Positions 8,130 through 16,263 are shown, counted from the stretch's first letter. The stretch: 43,187 nt of DNA from an uncultured Desulfovibrio sp. (GCF_949282365.1 NZ_CASDOY010000010.1:1-43187), one strand, 5' to 3'. A program made the numbers and translations. The notes: a model not told the origin generated them from the letters alone.

Positions 8130-8657
8130 ATGAAAAAACTGATCGCCATCGACCTGCTCCCTGCGGAGCGCCGTGCCAAGGAACTGGGTTTCCCCTACTT
8201 TCCGCTGAAGGGCTTTGTGGACCTGTGCAGCGCCGGTGAGGTGGACGTGATCGAGGTGTTGTGCACTCTGCAGCGCCGCGTGCCGGACAATGATTCCGCC
8301 GAGGCCGTGGCCCAGGTCAGCCAGCAGTTCGAGGCCAAGCGTCATGCGCTGGAAATGAACGGCGCCCGCATCATCGAGTGCCCCGCCAAGCGCAGCCCCA
8401 ACAGCACCAGTGGCTACAAGCAGAGCGACGACCAGCGCCTGATGATCACGACCATGGCCGTGGCCATGAAGCTGCGCCCGGACTTCCTGACACTGGTGGC
8501 CGCGGACGGAGACTACGCACCCATGGTCGAGGAGCTGCGCAAGGAGGGCATCCGTACGGAGGTCGTGGCCTCTCCGACCATGCTTGCCACGGATCTGAAG
8601 CGTACGGCTGTGAACGTCGCCGATCTGGATGAACTGCTGCGTTCCCTGCAGAGCTAG
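8130..8657 (+). CDS. NYN/PIN-like domain protein, predicted ribonuclease
   Basis: A 175-residue protein with features of the NYN (PIN-like fold) family. The N-terminal strand KKLIAIDLL carries Asp8, a central acidic pair occurs in KQSDDQRLMITTMAV (Asp100/101), and TLVAADGDYAPMVEELRKEGIRTEVV (Asp126 and Asp128) matches the SGDGDF-P-V-L-G-V segment typical of NYN/LabA-like proteins. These acidic residues would bind catalytic metal. Family members are known or predicted RNases; here activity is inferred. ATG 8130 follows AAGGAG by 6 bases. It is the first gene of a three-gene operon, 12 bases before the E2-like gene. Confidence 0.7.
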   Translation: MKKLIAIDLLPAERRAKELGFPYFPLKGFVDLCSAGEVDVIEVLCTLQRRVPDNDSAEAVAQVSQQFEAKRHALEMNGARIIECPAKRSPNSTSGYKQSDDQRLMITTMAVAMKLRPDFLTLVAADGDYAPMVEELRKEGIRTEVVASPTMLATDLKRTAVNVADLDELLRSLQS

Positions 8658-8669
8658 AGGAGGAAAGCC

Positions 8670-9401
8670 ATGAGCAAGTTCCGTCGCAATGAGCATGGGT
8701 TGATGGTCCGCGCCAATTCCTACGGCCGTACGTCCTACGGAGAGCTGGCCCGGGAAATGGATCTGAAGCACGGTGAGACCCTGTACGCGGTCGATGTGGA
8801 AAAGGGAGCCAAGGTTTCCAGGCCCATCAAGCCCGGCCAGAAGGATGTCTCCCACAAGCCCGGCACGACCTTCGTGGCCGGTCCCACCATCACCAAAGCT
8901 TCCGGCTTGCTGGGATGGCTCAGGAATGGTGGGTCCCGTCCGGCGGAGACGCCCGTGGGAGGCCATGTTGCGGGTGGCCCGGTGCCGACTGGATCGTGTG
9001 CGGGGGGGCTGCCCCCCGTACTGAAAAAAGAGGTCGCCGAGTTGCACGCTGCCGGATTCGGTGCGGTGCCTCCGCCGGAAAAGAGCAAGTGGGGCTGGGT
9101 CATCAAGCTGAAAGGCCTGGTCCTTGCCGGTGGCATCCGTACGGATGCGATGATCCTGCTTCCGGCAGCCTATCCCGCGGCCTGCCCCATCGGCTTCTAT
9201 CTGCGTGAAGGGGCCTGCACCGGGACGCTGGACACGGGCCACGTCTTCAAGGGGGCCTACCATGGCGCGCCGGATCTTTCTGCCGATGGCTGGATGTGGT
9301 TCTGCGGTGTGGCGGGAGACTGGATCCCGGGACGGCATACGTTGCTCAGCTATGTCACTTGCGTGTTTGCGATGTTCACCAATGAAGGTCTGGAGGGCTA
9401 G
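8670..9401 (+). CDS. ubiquitin-like/E2-like fusion protein (prokaryotic E2 family E type)
   Basis: A 243-residue protein. Residues ~135-240 resemble the prokaryotic E2/UBC-like 'family E' domain: a strand IKLKGLVL, then MILLPAAYPAACPIGFYLREG (the LP-YP-P-F pattern), then GWMWFCGVAGDWIPGRHTLLSYV, matching the W-F...W-PG-L ending of the family. Candidate catalytic cysteines are Cys172 and Cys212. Residues ~9-73 could be a small beta-grasp (ubiquitin-like) domain: TSYGELAREM, ETLYAVDVEKG and PGTTFVAGP resemble multi-ubiquitin-type domains. It is followed by WLRNGG (83-88) and a Gly/Pro-rich linker. E2 enzymes carry the activated Ubl as a thioester. The gene sits between the NYN gene and the JAB-E1 gene; its TAG (9399-9401) directly abuts the next ATG, implying translational coupling. 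The E2 call is moderately firm; the Ubl call is tentative. Confidence 0.65.
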   Translation: MSKFRRNEHGLMVRANSYGRTSYGELAREMDLKHGETLYAVDVEKGAKVSRPIKPGQKDVSHKPGTTFVAGPTITKASGLLGWLRNGGSRPAETPVGGHVAGGPVPTGSCAGGLPPVLKKEVAELHAAGFGAVPPPEKSKWGWVIKLKGLVLAGGIRTDAMILLPAAYPAACPIGFYLREGACTGTLDTGHVFKGAYHGAPDLSADGWMWFCGVAGDWIPGRHTLLSYVTCVFAMFTNEGLEG

Positions 9402-10739
9402 ATGGAACGCACGCTCGTGATCCCGAGAGGACTGTGGGAAGGCCTGCGGCCTTCCCTCTTTCCTGAAAACGGCAATGAGGGCTTCGTCGCTGGGCTGGCC
9501 CGGCCGTGTCCCTCGTGGGACGGTATCCGCTATGTGCTGGAAAAAACGCTGGACATGGCCAGGGACGGCCTTGCGTACAGTTTTCCTGCCGGGGTCGGTC
9601 TTTCCCGGGCGGAGTCGTCGCGGATCAACACCATCAGTGCCAGGGCCGCCCACTATGGACTGGTCCCTGTCCATTTGCATTCCCATCCTGCCGGGATGCC
9701 TGATTTCAGCGGCTACGATGATCAGGAGGAAGCCGGGTTGCATGCCTGGCTGCAGCACGAAGGACAGCCGTTGCTGCTGAGTCTGGTCTGTTCCAGGGAT
9801 GGCGATCCGTACGGGCGGATCTGGGAGCAGGGCAAGCAGGAGATGTGTTCCGTCCGCATCGGCTTGCAGACATTTTTCCCCCCGGATGCCAGGTTGGTAC
9901 AGCTGCCGGCCCTGGACAGGCAGCGGGCTTTCGGGAGGGCTTTCGCTTCGGCGGCGGCCCGGCTGCGGGTCGGTATCGTTGGTATCGGGGGCGTCGGGAT
10001 GCCCGTTGCCGAACAGATGGCCCGGAGCGGGTTCCGCCATTTCGTCCTGATGGACCCCGACAGGGTGGAAGCCGTCAATCTGAACAGACTGTATGGCCTG
10101 CGTACCCGGGATATCGGGAGGTTCAAGGTGGATGTCGCAGCCGCGTCCATACGCCGGGCCTGTGAGAGCGTGGGGACAAAGGCCTCTGTCCGTGTGTACA
10201 GGGCGGATGTCAATACGGCCTCGAAACGGCAGATGAATGTTTTGAAGGGCTGTGATCTGCTCCTTGCCCTGACAGATGACGAGCTGTCGCGGATCACCTG
10301 TTTGAATCTGGCCCTGGATGGCGGGGCCGAGTACTTGCAGGCGGGAGTGCGCATCAGTCAGGTAGCGGAGACCAGCGTCATCGATTCCATCAAAACGGAA
10401 GTGACCGGAGCGGAAGTGGGGCGCTACTGTCCGTTGTGCTGCGGCAGGCTCGATCCCGGGCAGGCGTCCATCGATGCCCGCCGTTACGTTGGGGGCGATG
10501 TCTGGGAAAAGGCCCTTTCTGAAGGGTATGTCCCGGAAGAACCGGCACCGTCCGTCATGTCCCTGAATGCGATTACCGCGGGGGCCCTGGTGCTGGAGAT
10601 CCAGAAAAGGGTTGCCGGTCTGGCTATGGCGGATCTGGTGCAGCATGACTGGCTTACCGGAAAGTTTTTCCATATCCGCCATGTGGAGCAGCAACTGGCT
10701 GCTGGCGACTGCGCGATTTGCGGCAGGCAGGAGGCGTGA
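9402..10739 (+). CDS. JAB (JAMM) deconjugase - E1/ThiF fusion protein
   Basis: A 445-residue two-domain protein. The N-terminal JAB/JAMM metalloprotease has Glu26, HSHP (93-96) and S-x-x-D (Ser103, Asp106), the complete zinc-dependent isopeptidase motif. The C-terminal E1-like/ThiF adenylation domain begins around residue 188 with LRVGIVGIGGVG (188-199), then the ATP-contact residues in MDPDRVEAVNLNR (Asp218, Arg229), Lys242 and ALTDDELSR. A zinc-knuckle pattern is CPLC (343-346) with CAIC (437-440). E1 domains adenylate the C-terminus of ubiquitin-like proteins; JAB domains remove or mature them. JAB-E1 fusions are known partners of prokaryotic E2-like proteins. A canonical catalytic cysteine for thioester formation is not obvious. 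It is the last gene of the operon. Confidence 0.85.
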   Translation: MERTLVIPRGLWEGLRPSLFPENGNEGFVAGLARPCPSWDGIRYVLEKTLDMARDGLAYSFPAGVGLSRAESSRINTISARAAHYGLVPVHLHSHPAGMPDFSGYDDQEEAGLHAWLQHEGQPLLLSLVCSRDGDPYGRIWEQGKQEMCSVRIGLQTFFPPDARLVQLPALDRQRAFGRAFASAAARLRVGIVGIGGVGMPVAEQMARSGFRHFVLMDPDRVEAVNLNRLYGLRTRDIGRFKVDVAAASIRRACESVGTKASVRVYRADVNTASKRQMNVLKGCDLLLALTDDELSRITCLNLALDGGAEYLQAGVRISQVAETSVIDSIKTEVTGAEVGRYCPLCCGRLDPGQASIDARRYVGGDVWEKALSEGYVPEEPAPSVMSLNAITAGALVLEIQKRVAGLAMADLVQHDWLTGKFFHIRHVEQQLAAGDCAICGRQEA

Positions 10740-10844
10740 GCCGGCCCGGCAAGGAGACTCCCGGTGGTGCAAGAGGCAGAGCGGTCATGCCGTCCTCTGG
10801 GGGCGGGACAGTGCCGGTAAACCGTCCTTGCAGGCAGGCAAGCG

Positions 10845-10877
10845 AAAAAGCCCTTACGGCATACACCGTAAGGGCTT
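10845..10877 (-). terminator. terminator belonging to the partial tRNA-fMet copy
   Basis: A perfect 12-bp stem (10848-10859 with 10866-10877) has loop CATACA. Read on the minus strand it is followed by TTTTT. It has the same place relative to the tRNA fragment as the terminator of the intact tRNA gene, with a related CTTACG/CGTAAG core. Confidence 0.8.
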
Positions 10878-10908
10878 GATCTTTCTGGTTGCGGGGGCAG
10901 GATTTGAA
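10876..10908. repeat. att-like direct repeat, left copy
   Basis: A 33-bp block identical to 12746-12778, covering the tRNA-fMet CCA end, acceptor strand, part of the T arm and ten flanking bases. Both copies have the same orientation and starts lie 1870 bp apart. Confidence 0.8.
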
Positions 10909-10932
10909 ACTGCGCCCTTCGGGTCATGAGCC
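10886..10932 (-). pseudogene. tRNA-fMet 3'-half fragment (47 of 77 nt)
   Basis: It matches the 3' 47 bases of the intact tRNA at 12756-12832 in 43 of 47 positions, including the CAT anticodon, the T arm and the encoded CCA. Homology stops in the 5' strand of the anticodon stem; no D arm or 5' acceptor strand follows, so it cannot fold as a tRNA. It looks like a displaced tRNA end left by a site-specific integration. Confidence 0.8.
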
Positions 10933-11570
10933 TGGATGGAGTCATTTCCGATCCCTTTCGTTTTTCTCCTGATCCCTGCGTATCGTTCAGTCGACATGAC
11001 AGCAGGCAGATGGCCCATTTCGCCGCCTTTACACTTTTTCGGCTTGATACGGTGGGGATATGGTGGGGACAGAGAGGGACGAGATCCGCAGGGAGTCCTT
11101 GCCATGTCTTCATTTGTGCGACATCAGACAGAAAAGGTCGGCCGTGGATCCGGACGCATGACAGCGCTAGGGACCGCGAACAGCGGGGGCGCGTTCGTAC
11201 CATCCGCGCCCGCTGCCTGCGCCGGATGCCGGCCGTCACCGGCCCGGAAGATGCTGAAGGCGATCCGTTGTTGCTGGCATCCGGCAGGCCCTCGAAAGCA
11301 GGCTGGCCGTACATGCTGCCAGCCCGCGGATGCCAGCCATTTTTGATAGAGCGAGCATTTTTGGCTATGCTCTCCTTGAAGGAGAAAAACAAGAAGGACG
11401 TCGGCGGCATGGGCATGGACGGGCGGCAGCTCCATGAGTGCGTCGCCCCTGGCGGGGACAGCATCCCGAAGGATGCGATACTGTATGTTACGGATGCCGC
11501 AACAGTCCCTTCGGCCGGTCTTTCAGCATCGCCGTTTTTCAAAAAGCAATCATGCATCAGGGAGAGAGAC
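10933..11570. other. non-coding interval inside the att-like repeats
   Basis: No frame gives a recognisable protein. Two adjacent copies of GGTGGGGA followed by TA or CA (11051-11060 and 11062-11071) could be recombinase arm-type sites. A promoter-like pair precedes the downstream gene at 11343-11371. No integrase gene or recognisable remnant was found. Confidence 0.45.
11343..11371 (+). promoter_or_regulatory. candidate sigma-70 promoter for the DUF6630-like gene
   Basis: TTGATA (11343-11348), a 17-base spacer, then TATGCT (11366-11371). It would give a leader of about 190 bases before ATG 11571, or serve the in-frame ATG at 11409. Confidence 0.4.
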
Positions 11571-12524
11571 ATGCATATATATTATGCCACCAGGGGACTG
11601 CGCGGAAAGCCCTATCACAGTGACATCATAAACACAGACCTGTTTGCCTTTTTTCAGGGAAAGAGCTCGCGCACCATCCCCTCTGCAGAAAAGTTGCTCG
11701 CTGCCGGCGGCTTTCCCAAATGCGATATAGATATGGGGGAAAGCTCGGATTACGAATATGTGTGCGATAAAGGGACGTTCTATATCCCCAAAAGCATCTA
11801 CATGGGGGAAGTCGTCAACGCCGGCTGGGCCGTCGATTATTACTTTGTGGTGCTTTGCGGCGATGCGGTGGAACTGCGCCATGTGCACTGGGACTGTCCG
11901 TGGTATGAGACGGTGGGGCGGGATACCGAAGTCACTGATCCCGCCATCATAGCAAAGATGGAGCGCACGCTGAAAGTGTTCCTGGAGGCGAACGCGCCCA
12001 GGATACCGGACGCTGTGCCCATATCGCGCCCGGCCCTGCGTGCGTTCTTTACCCTGCTCGGCGTTGCCGATGCCGAAGAGCTGGCGGAAAAGATCCATAC
12101 CGCGGCCACGAAGCCGGCACAGTGCGCCGCGCTCTGTGAAGAATTCGACTTTGACGAACCCTACACCGGCTGGCATTTCACGTTGATGCGATTGGCCCTG
12201 AGGGATCGGAAACGCCTGGATTGGGTGGACTGGAAGGAAGCGCCGGAAGAAGTCTTCGCCTCCCTGTGCTGCCTCTTGCCGCCCGGGGCAAAGGAACAGC
12301 TGCCCCCCTGCGACGATGAGGACGCGTATCCCGAGGATGTGCTCCGCGCTTACGAACCCGCAGTGCATGATCTCTATGGTCTGACGATCCTGCTGTGGGA
12401 CACTGGCGGTGATGAATACGTCTTTATGGTCGTCCCGGACGCCAAGGTATCGGAAGCGTTCGCGGCGGCCGCTGAACTGGGCATCACCCTGCAGCGTGTC
12501 GCGGACCTGTTTCACCAGGACTGA
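11571..12524 (+). CDS. DUF6630-like protein of unknown function
   Basis: A 317-residue soluble protein with no signal peptide. Residues ~133-315 recall the DUF6630 family: FTLLGVADAEELAEKI, then DRKRLDWVDWKEAPEEVFASL, then YGLTILLWDTGGDEYVFMVVP. This recognition is from memory of the pattern and moderately sure. The N-terminal ~130 residues (HIYYATRGL..., DYYFVVLCGDAVELRHVHWD) form a separate, unrecognised domain. ATG 11571 follows GGGAGAGA; an in-frame ATG at 11409 would add 54 residues of lower-complexity sequence but has a poorly spaced ribosome site. The gene is the only coding content between the two tRNA-fMet-derived repeats, so it is probably cargo of a small or decayed mobile element. 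Confidence 0.7.
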   Translation: MHIYYATRGLRGKPYHSDIINTDLFAFFQGKSSRTIPSAEKLLAAGGFPKCDIDMGESSDYEYVCDKGTFYIPKSIYMGEVVNAGWAVDYYFVVLCGDAVELRHVHWDCPWYETVGRDTEVTDPAIIAKMERTLKVFLEANAPRIPDAVPISRPALRAFFTLLGVADAEELAEKIHTAATKPAQCAALCEEFDFDEPYTGWHFTLMRLALRDRKRLDWVDWKEAPEEVFASLCCLLPPGAKEQLPPCDDEDAYPEDVLRAYEPAVHDLYGLTILLWDTGGDEYVFMVVPDAKVSEAFAAAAELGITLQRVADLFHQD

Positions 12525-12713
12525 GCGGCGGCACAAAGGAAAGAAGCGGGAAGCCTTCGGAAATCACGGAAACTCTGACGACCATCTTCCGCCAGAGATC
12601 GCACGCTGACATCTGTGCAGCCCTGAGGATGCCCCGGGCCCCGACGGGCTGCATGGATATTTTGGGTAGGAATAGTTTTTTGCTGGGAATAGAGGGGGAA
12701 AGACCCCGCGTAC

Positions 12714-12745
12714 GAAAAAAGGCTTACGATGCAAATCGTAAGCCT

Positions 12746-12747
<2 letters not shown>
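12714..12747 (-). terminator. terminator of the tRNA-fMet gene
   Basis: A perfect 13-bp stem (12718-12730 with 12735-12747) around a GCAA tetraloop; read on the minus strand it is followed by a run of T. It begins 8 bases beyond the tRNA 3' end. Confidence 0.85.
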
Positions 12748-12832
<85 letters not shown>

Positions 12833-12870
12833 ACGCGGTGATATCCGCACGTCATCCGTGCGAGAAGTCC

Positions 12871-12899
12871 TTTCTAGCCGAACAGGACTTGCCTGTCAA
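12871..12899 (-). promoter_or_regulatory. sigma-70 promoter of tRNA-fMet
   Basis: Read on the minus strand: consensus TTGACA (12899-12894), a 17-base spacer, then TAGAAA (12876-12871), about 39 bases before the tRNA 5' end. Spacing and the -35 box are ideal. Confidence 0.75.
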
Positions 12900-13516
12900 C
12901 AAAAAAGATGATTTTTCCAAAATTTTTTCCGTCAGGGACGATTTTTCAGGCCGTGGCGGCCTGATCCGTCACCACAGGGCGGGACGTAGCATGGTAGGGA
13001 TATGGCAGGCAGCCGGGCAGGTGCCGTCGTGGCTCCGTCTTCGGCGCATGGCGGTCTGTGTACGGGAGCCGGCAAAGAGTCCGGCTCCCTCATGGCGGCA
13101 CGGCGGCCGTGCAAGGGCCGGGTCTGTGCCGGACCTGCTGTCAGCGCCTCCAGACTTTTGCGGACCGTTTTCCCTCATGGTACGGGGCCTCGCACAGGGA
13201 CGGGCGAGCGGCCTTGTCGGGGCAGCCGGAGGGGAGCGGTCACGGAGCTGCCCGGCGGGCGGCGGAAGAACGCGGGCGGCAGCATTGGCTGCGGCCGGGA
13301 CACGGTGCTGCCCGCGCGGAAGGCGGGCCATGCGTCAGGGCATGGCCGTCGTGCGCCGCATGCCGGCGCAGGGCGGTAGCGGCGGCCTTCCGCCGGACAG
13401 GCGCAGGGCAGCCGTCCCTCCGGCATCGCGTCACGCGCTGTCCGGCATATGCCGGGGCCGTCCCGCACGGTCCGTCGTTGTCCTGCCCCGGCGGTCGCGT
13501 CCCGGTCCTGCCCTGG
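12900..13516. other. 617-bp GC-rich interval without a supported gene
   Basis: Several overlapping open frames exist on both strands because of high GC content, but all read as Arg/Ala/Pro-rich low-information sequence without motifs. The first ~60 bases are AT-rich upstream of the tRNA promoter. No terminator with a T run is visible for the minus-strand transporter gene. Confidence 0.5.
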
Positions 13517-14764
13517 TCAGCGCCCCGCGCTCCCGGGCCGTGCGCGCTTCCAGAGCGGCAGCAGGCAGAGCAGCAGGGCCGCCGCCGCCACATAGGCCGC
13601 GTCCATGCTCCAGAGGTCCTGCAGGCTGTAGGCCAGCACAGGGCCGATGGCCGCGCCGCAGTCCACGATGAAGGCATAGGAGGCCAGGGTGAGCGTGGGG
13701 TGGCCGTGTTCCTCGGCCGTGTCCGAGGCAGCGGCGTCGGCGAGGGTGGAAAGGCCCGTGGCGCAGAGCTGCGAACACAGCAGCAGCGGCAGCCACAGGG
13801 GCGCGGGCAGGGGCAGGGCCACCAGTCCCAGGGCGCAGGCCCCGCCGCCCAGACAGGCGCAGAGCACCGGGCCCCGGCCGCGCGGGCCGTCGGAAAGGCG
13901 GCCGAACCACGGCGCCAGCCACGGTTCCCAGAGCCAGCGCAGGGCCTGCAGGGTCCCGGCCAGGGTGGCGCAGCCCAGCACCAGCGCGCCGCCCAGTACC
14001 AGATCGCCCACATGCAGGGCCACCATGCGGCTGAGCGAGGCGGCGTAGATGCCCTGGAAGACCAGGGCCACGATGAGGCCCGTGGCGAAGATGCGGCGCA
14101 TGGAGGGCAGGCGCAGATGCTGGCGCACCAGCAGGGTGGTGGCGGCCTGTCCCTGGCTGCTGTCGGGGCGGCCGCCGCGGGGGATGCGGCACAGGGCGGC
14201 CGGCAGGGCCGCCAGGGTCAGGCTGCCGAAGAGCAGGGCCACGGCGGAAAAGCCCAGCAGATCGGCCAGCAGGCCGCCGCCGACCATGCCCGCCAGACTG
14301 CCGAGGCGCACCAGACCGTTGTAGCGGCCCATGAGGAAACCGCGATTGTCCGGGCGCGAGGCCGCCACCAGGGCGAACAGGGAGCCCAGGCGCAGGAGCG
14401 TCCAGGCCAGGCCCCAGAGGCAGCGCAGCAGCAGCCAGGAAAGGAAGGACTGGGCCAGGCCGTAGCCCAGGGTGGCCGCGGCGGCCAGCAGCACGGCCAG
14501 GCTCATGCCCGTGCGCTGGTCGATGCGGGTATAGAGCAGGCGCACCAGGGGATTGAGCGGCAGGCGCACCAGACGGTTGACGGCCAGCAGCACGCCCACC
14601 TGCCAGAGCGCGGTCAGGCCGCATCCCTGCCAGAACAGGGGCAGGGCGATGTAGAGCATGGTGTCGCCCGCCAGGCAGAAGGCCGTGACCAGGGCCATGT
14701 CGCGAGCCAGGCGGCGGGCCGCGCGTTCATCGTCGCGGGGGGAAGGTGGGGGAGTGGCGTTCAT
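13517..14764 (-). CDS. MFS transporter
   Basis: A 415-residue polytopic membrane protein with about 12 hydrophobic segments in two halves separated by a polar loop near residues 195-225 (CRIPRGGRPDSSQGQ). The loop after helix 2 carries the positively charged pattern VRLPLNPLVRLLYTRID typical of the MFS A-like region, and SRPDNRGFLMGRYNG resembles the helix 4-5 segment. The substrate is not predictable. The gene starts 25 bases after the M20 peptidase gene and very likely shares its transcript, so it may take up or export the hydrolase's substrate or product. An N-terminal cytoplasmic tail of ~25 residues is charged. Confidence 0.83.
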   Translation of the reverse strand: MNATPPPSPRDDERAARRLARDMALVTAFCLAGDTMLYIALPLFWQGCGLTALWQVGVLLAVNRLVRLPLNPLVRLLYTRIDQRTGMSLAVLLAAAATLGYGLAQSFLSWLLLRCLWGLAWTLLRLGSLFALVAASRPDNRGFLMGRYNGLVRLGSLAGMVGGGLLADLLGFSAVALLFGSLTLAALPAALCRIPRGGRPDSSQGQAATTLLVRQHLRLPSMRRIFATGLIVALVFQGIYAASLSRMVALHVGDLVLGGALVLGCATLAGTLQALRWLWEPWLAPWFGRLSDGPRGRGPVLCACLGGGACALGLVALPLPAPLWLPLLLCSQLCATGLSTLADAAASDTAEEHGHPTLTLASYAFIVDCGAAIGPVLAYSLQDLWSMDAAYVAAAALLLCLLPLWKRARPGSAGR

Positions 14765-14789
14765 GACCGTCGCTCGCAGGCCGGGGCCG

Positions 14790-16145
14790 TCAGTCGCGCC
14801 GGGCCAGGGAGGCCAGGGCCAGCCGGGCCAGCAGTTCCAGGCCCCGGGGCAGGACGCTCTCGTCGAAGGTGAAGCGGTTGGTATGGTGCCCGTCCGGGCG
14901 ATCCGCGCCCAGTTGCAGATAGGCGGCCAGACCGCCGTCCTCCTGCACCTTGTTCATGAACCAGCCGAAGTCCTCCGAAGCCCAGAAATCGGCCTTGCGG
15001 CGCACCGTGCGGAAGGTGCCCATATCTTGGGCCGTGCGCTCCACCAGATCCACCAGCCCGGGACTGGACATGGCGCCGGGGCAGTGGCTCTGGCAGAGGA
15101 AGCGGCTGCGGCAGCCGTGCATGCGGGCCGCGCCGTCCACCACGCGCCGGGCCTCGGCCAGCATGTAGCCGTTGATGTCGCCGTTCTCGCCGCGGGTCTC
15201 GCCGCGCAGCCAGGCGCGGGCCGGGATGATGTTGGGCGTTTCGCTGGCGTGGAGCTCGCCCACGTTGATGCGCGAGGCCCCCTGACCGTGGCGGGCGATG
15301 GCCAGCAGGTGGGTCACGGCCGTACAGGCGGCCAGCAGGGCGTTGCGGCCCTCGTGGGGCGCCAGCCCGGCATGCGCGCTCTGGCCGGTGAACAGGACCT
15401 CGAAATTGGTGGTGGCCAGGAATTTGTCCGTGCCGCAGACCAGCTCGCCGCTGTGGCGGGCCTGCATGCTCAGGTGCAGGCCGAAGAGCGCGCGCACGCC
15501 ATCCACGGCCCCGGCGGCCACCATGCCGGGGGCGCCTTCGCCCTCCTCCTCGGCAGGCTGGAAGATCAGGCGGATGCGCCCGCGCAGGCGGCGGGCCAGC
15601 TCCGGCTTCAGGGCGCCCAGCAGGCGGGCCAGCTCCACGCCCAGGGCCACATGGCCGTCATGCCCGCAGGCGTGCATGCAGCCCGCATGGCAGGAGGCGA
15701 AACCCTGCGCCGCCGGGGAATGGTCCCTGTCGGTGGCTTCGCTGATGCCCGTATTGGCGTCCATGTCGAAGCGGAAGGCCACCAGCGGGCCGCGCTCGCC
15801 GTCGGGCGTGTGGGGGCCGTCCAGGTCCAGGTCGCCCCACAGGCCCGTGAGCCCGCCGGACATGCAGGCCACCAGCCCCGGGTCCGCGCCTTCGCCCAGG
15901 GCCCGGCTGCTCTGGGCCGCGCAGAAGGCGGCCTCGGGCTGGCGGGGGCGGGCCGAGGGGCGCAGGGCATTGGCCCCCAGCGTGAGCCGGAAGTCGGCAT
16001 CCCGCAGGGCGCTGGCCACCAGCGAGGCCGTCAGGTATTCCCCCCAGGCGGGCTCGGGGTGGCGGTGCAGGTGGCGGCGCAGGGCCGTCAGTCGCGGACC
16101 GGCGTCCGCGGCCTGCCGTCGGATCTCCTCTGCAAGGCGTTCCAT
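14790..16145 (-). CDS. M20-family amidohydrolase/metallopeptidase
   Basis: A 451-residue cytoplasmic hydrolase. ATG 16145 is preceded by AAGGAG; longer frames upstream lack support. Zinc-site motifs are ACGHDGHVALG, with the catalytic Glu pair in FQPAEEEGEGAPGMVAAG and the metal ligand context HLSMQARHSGEL; the C-terminus has the metal-binding His in GHHTNRFTFDE. An inserted dimerisation (lid) domain lies around the middle (TTNFEVLFTGQSAHAGLAPHEGRNALL). It resembles AbgA/AbgB, hippurate and N-acyl-amino-acid amidohydrolases, which release amino acids from N-acyl or aryl conjugates. It is divergently transcribed from the CNNM gene and cotranscribed with the MFS gene. Confidence 0.87.
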   Translation of the reverse strand: MERLAEEIRRQAADAGPRLTALRRHLHRHPEPAWGEYLTASLVASALRDADFRLTLGANALRPSARPRQPEAAFCAAQSSRALGEGADPGLVACMSGGLTGLWGDLDLDGPHTPDGERGPLVAFRFDMDANTGISEATDRDHSPAAQGFASCHAGCMHACGHDGHVALGVELARLLGALKPELARRLRGRIRLIFQPAEEEGEGAPGMVAAGAVDGVRALFGLHLSMQARHSGELVCGTDKFLATTNFEVLFTGQSAHAGLAPHEGRNALLAACTAVTHLLAIARHGQGASRINVGELHASETPNIIPARAWLRGETRGENGDINGYMLAEARRVVDGAARMHGCRSRFLCQSHCPGAMSSPGLVDLVERTAQDMGTFRTVRRKADFWASEDFGWFMNKVQEDGGLAAYLQLGADRPDGHHTNRFTFDESVLPRGLELLARLALASLARRD

Positions 16146-16263
16146 GGTCATCTCCTTTGGTGCGGCGCATTGCCAAGGCCGCCCGCACAGGATATATGCC
16201 GGGGATACGTTCATGCAAGCCGCCAGATGCCCTCCGGCGGTTTTCCATCTGCACGAGGGACCT

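Noticed and set aside
7872..10772. 966-codon open frame on the minus strand opposite the NYN/E2/JAB-E1 operon
   Set aside because: It has no motifs and is a GC-driven shadow. The plus-strand genes have ribosome sites, tight spacing and catalytic motifs.
10886..10932. A second functional tRNA-fMet gene
   Set aside because: Similarity stops within the anticodon stem; the D arm and 5' acceptor strand are missing.
10926..11570. N-terminal extension of the DUF6630-like gene back to 10926
   Set aside because: The extension begins inside the tRNA fragment, reads as random sequence and lacks a ribosome site; ATG 11571 has a GGGAGA site.
10933..11570. Integrase gene or remnant in the att-flanked segment
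   Set aside because: I looked for tyrosine-recombinase R..H-x-x-R..Y patterns in all frames and saw none.
12900..13516. Possible gene in the GC-rich interval before the MFS gene
   Set aside because: Overlapping frames in several phases all give Arg/Ala/Pro-rich translations with no start site or motif preferred.
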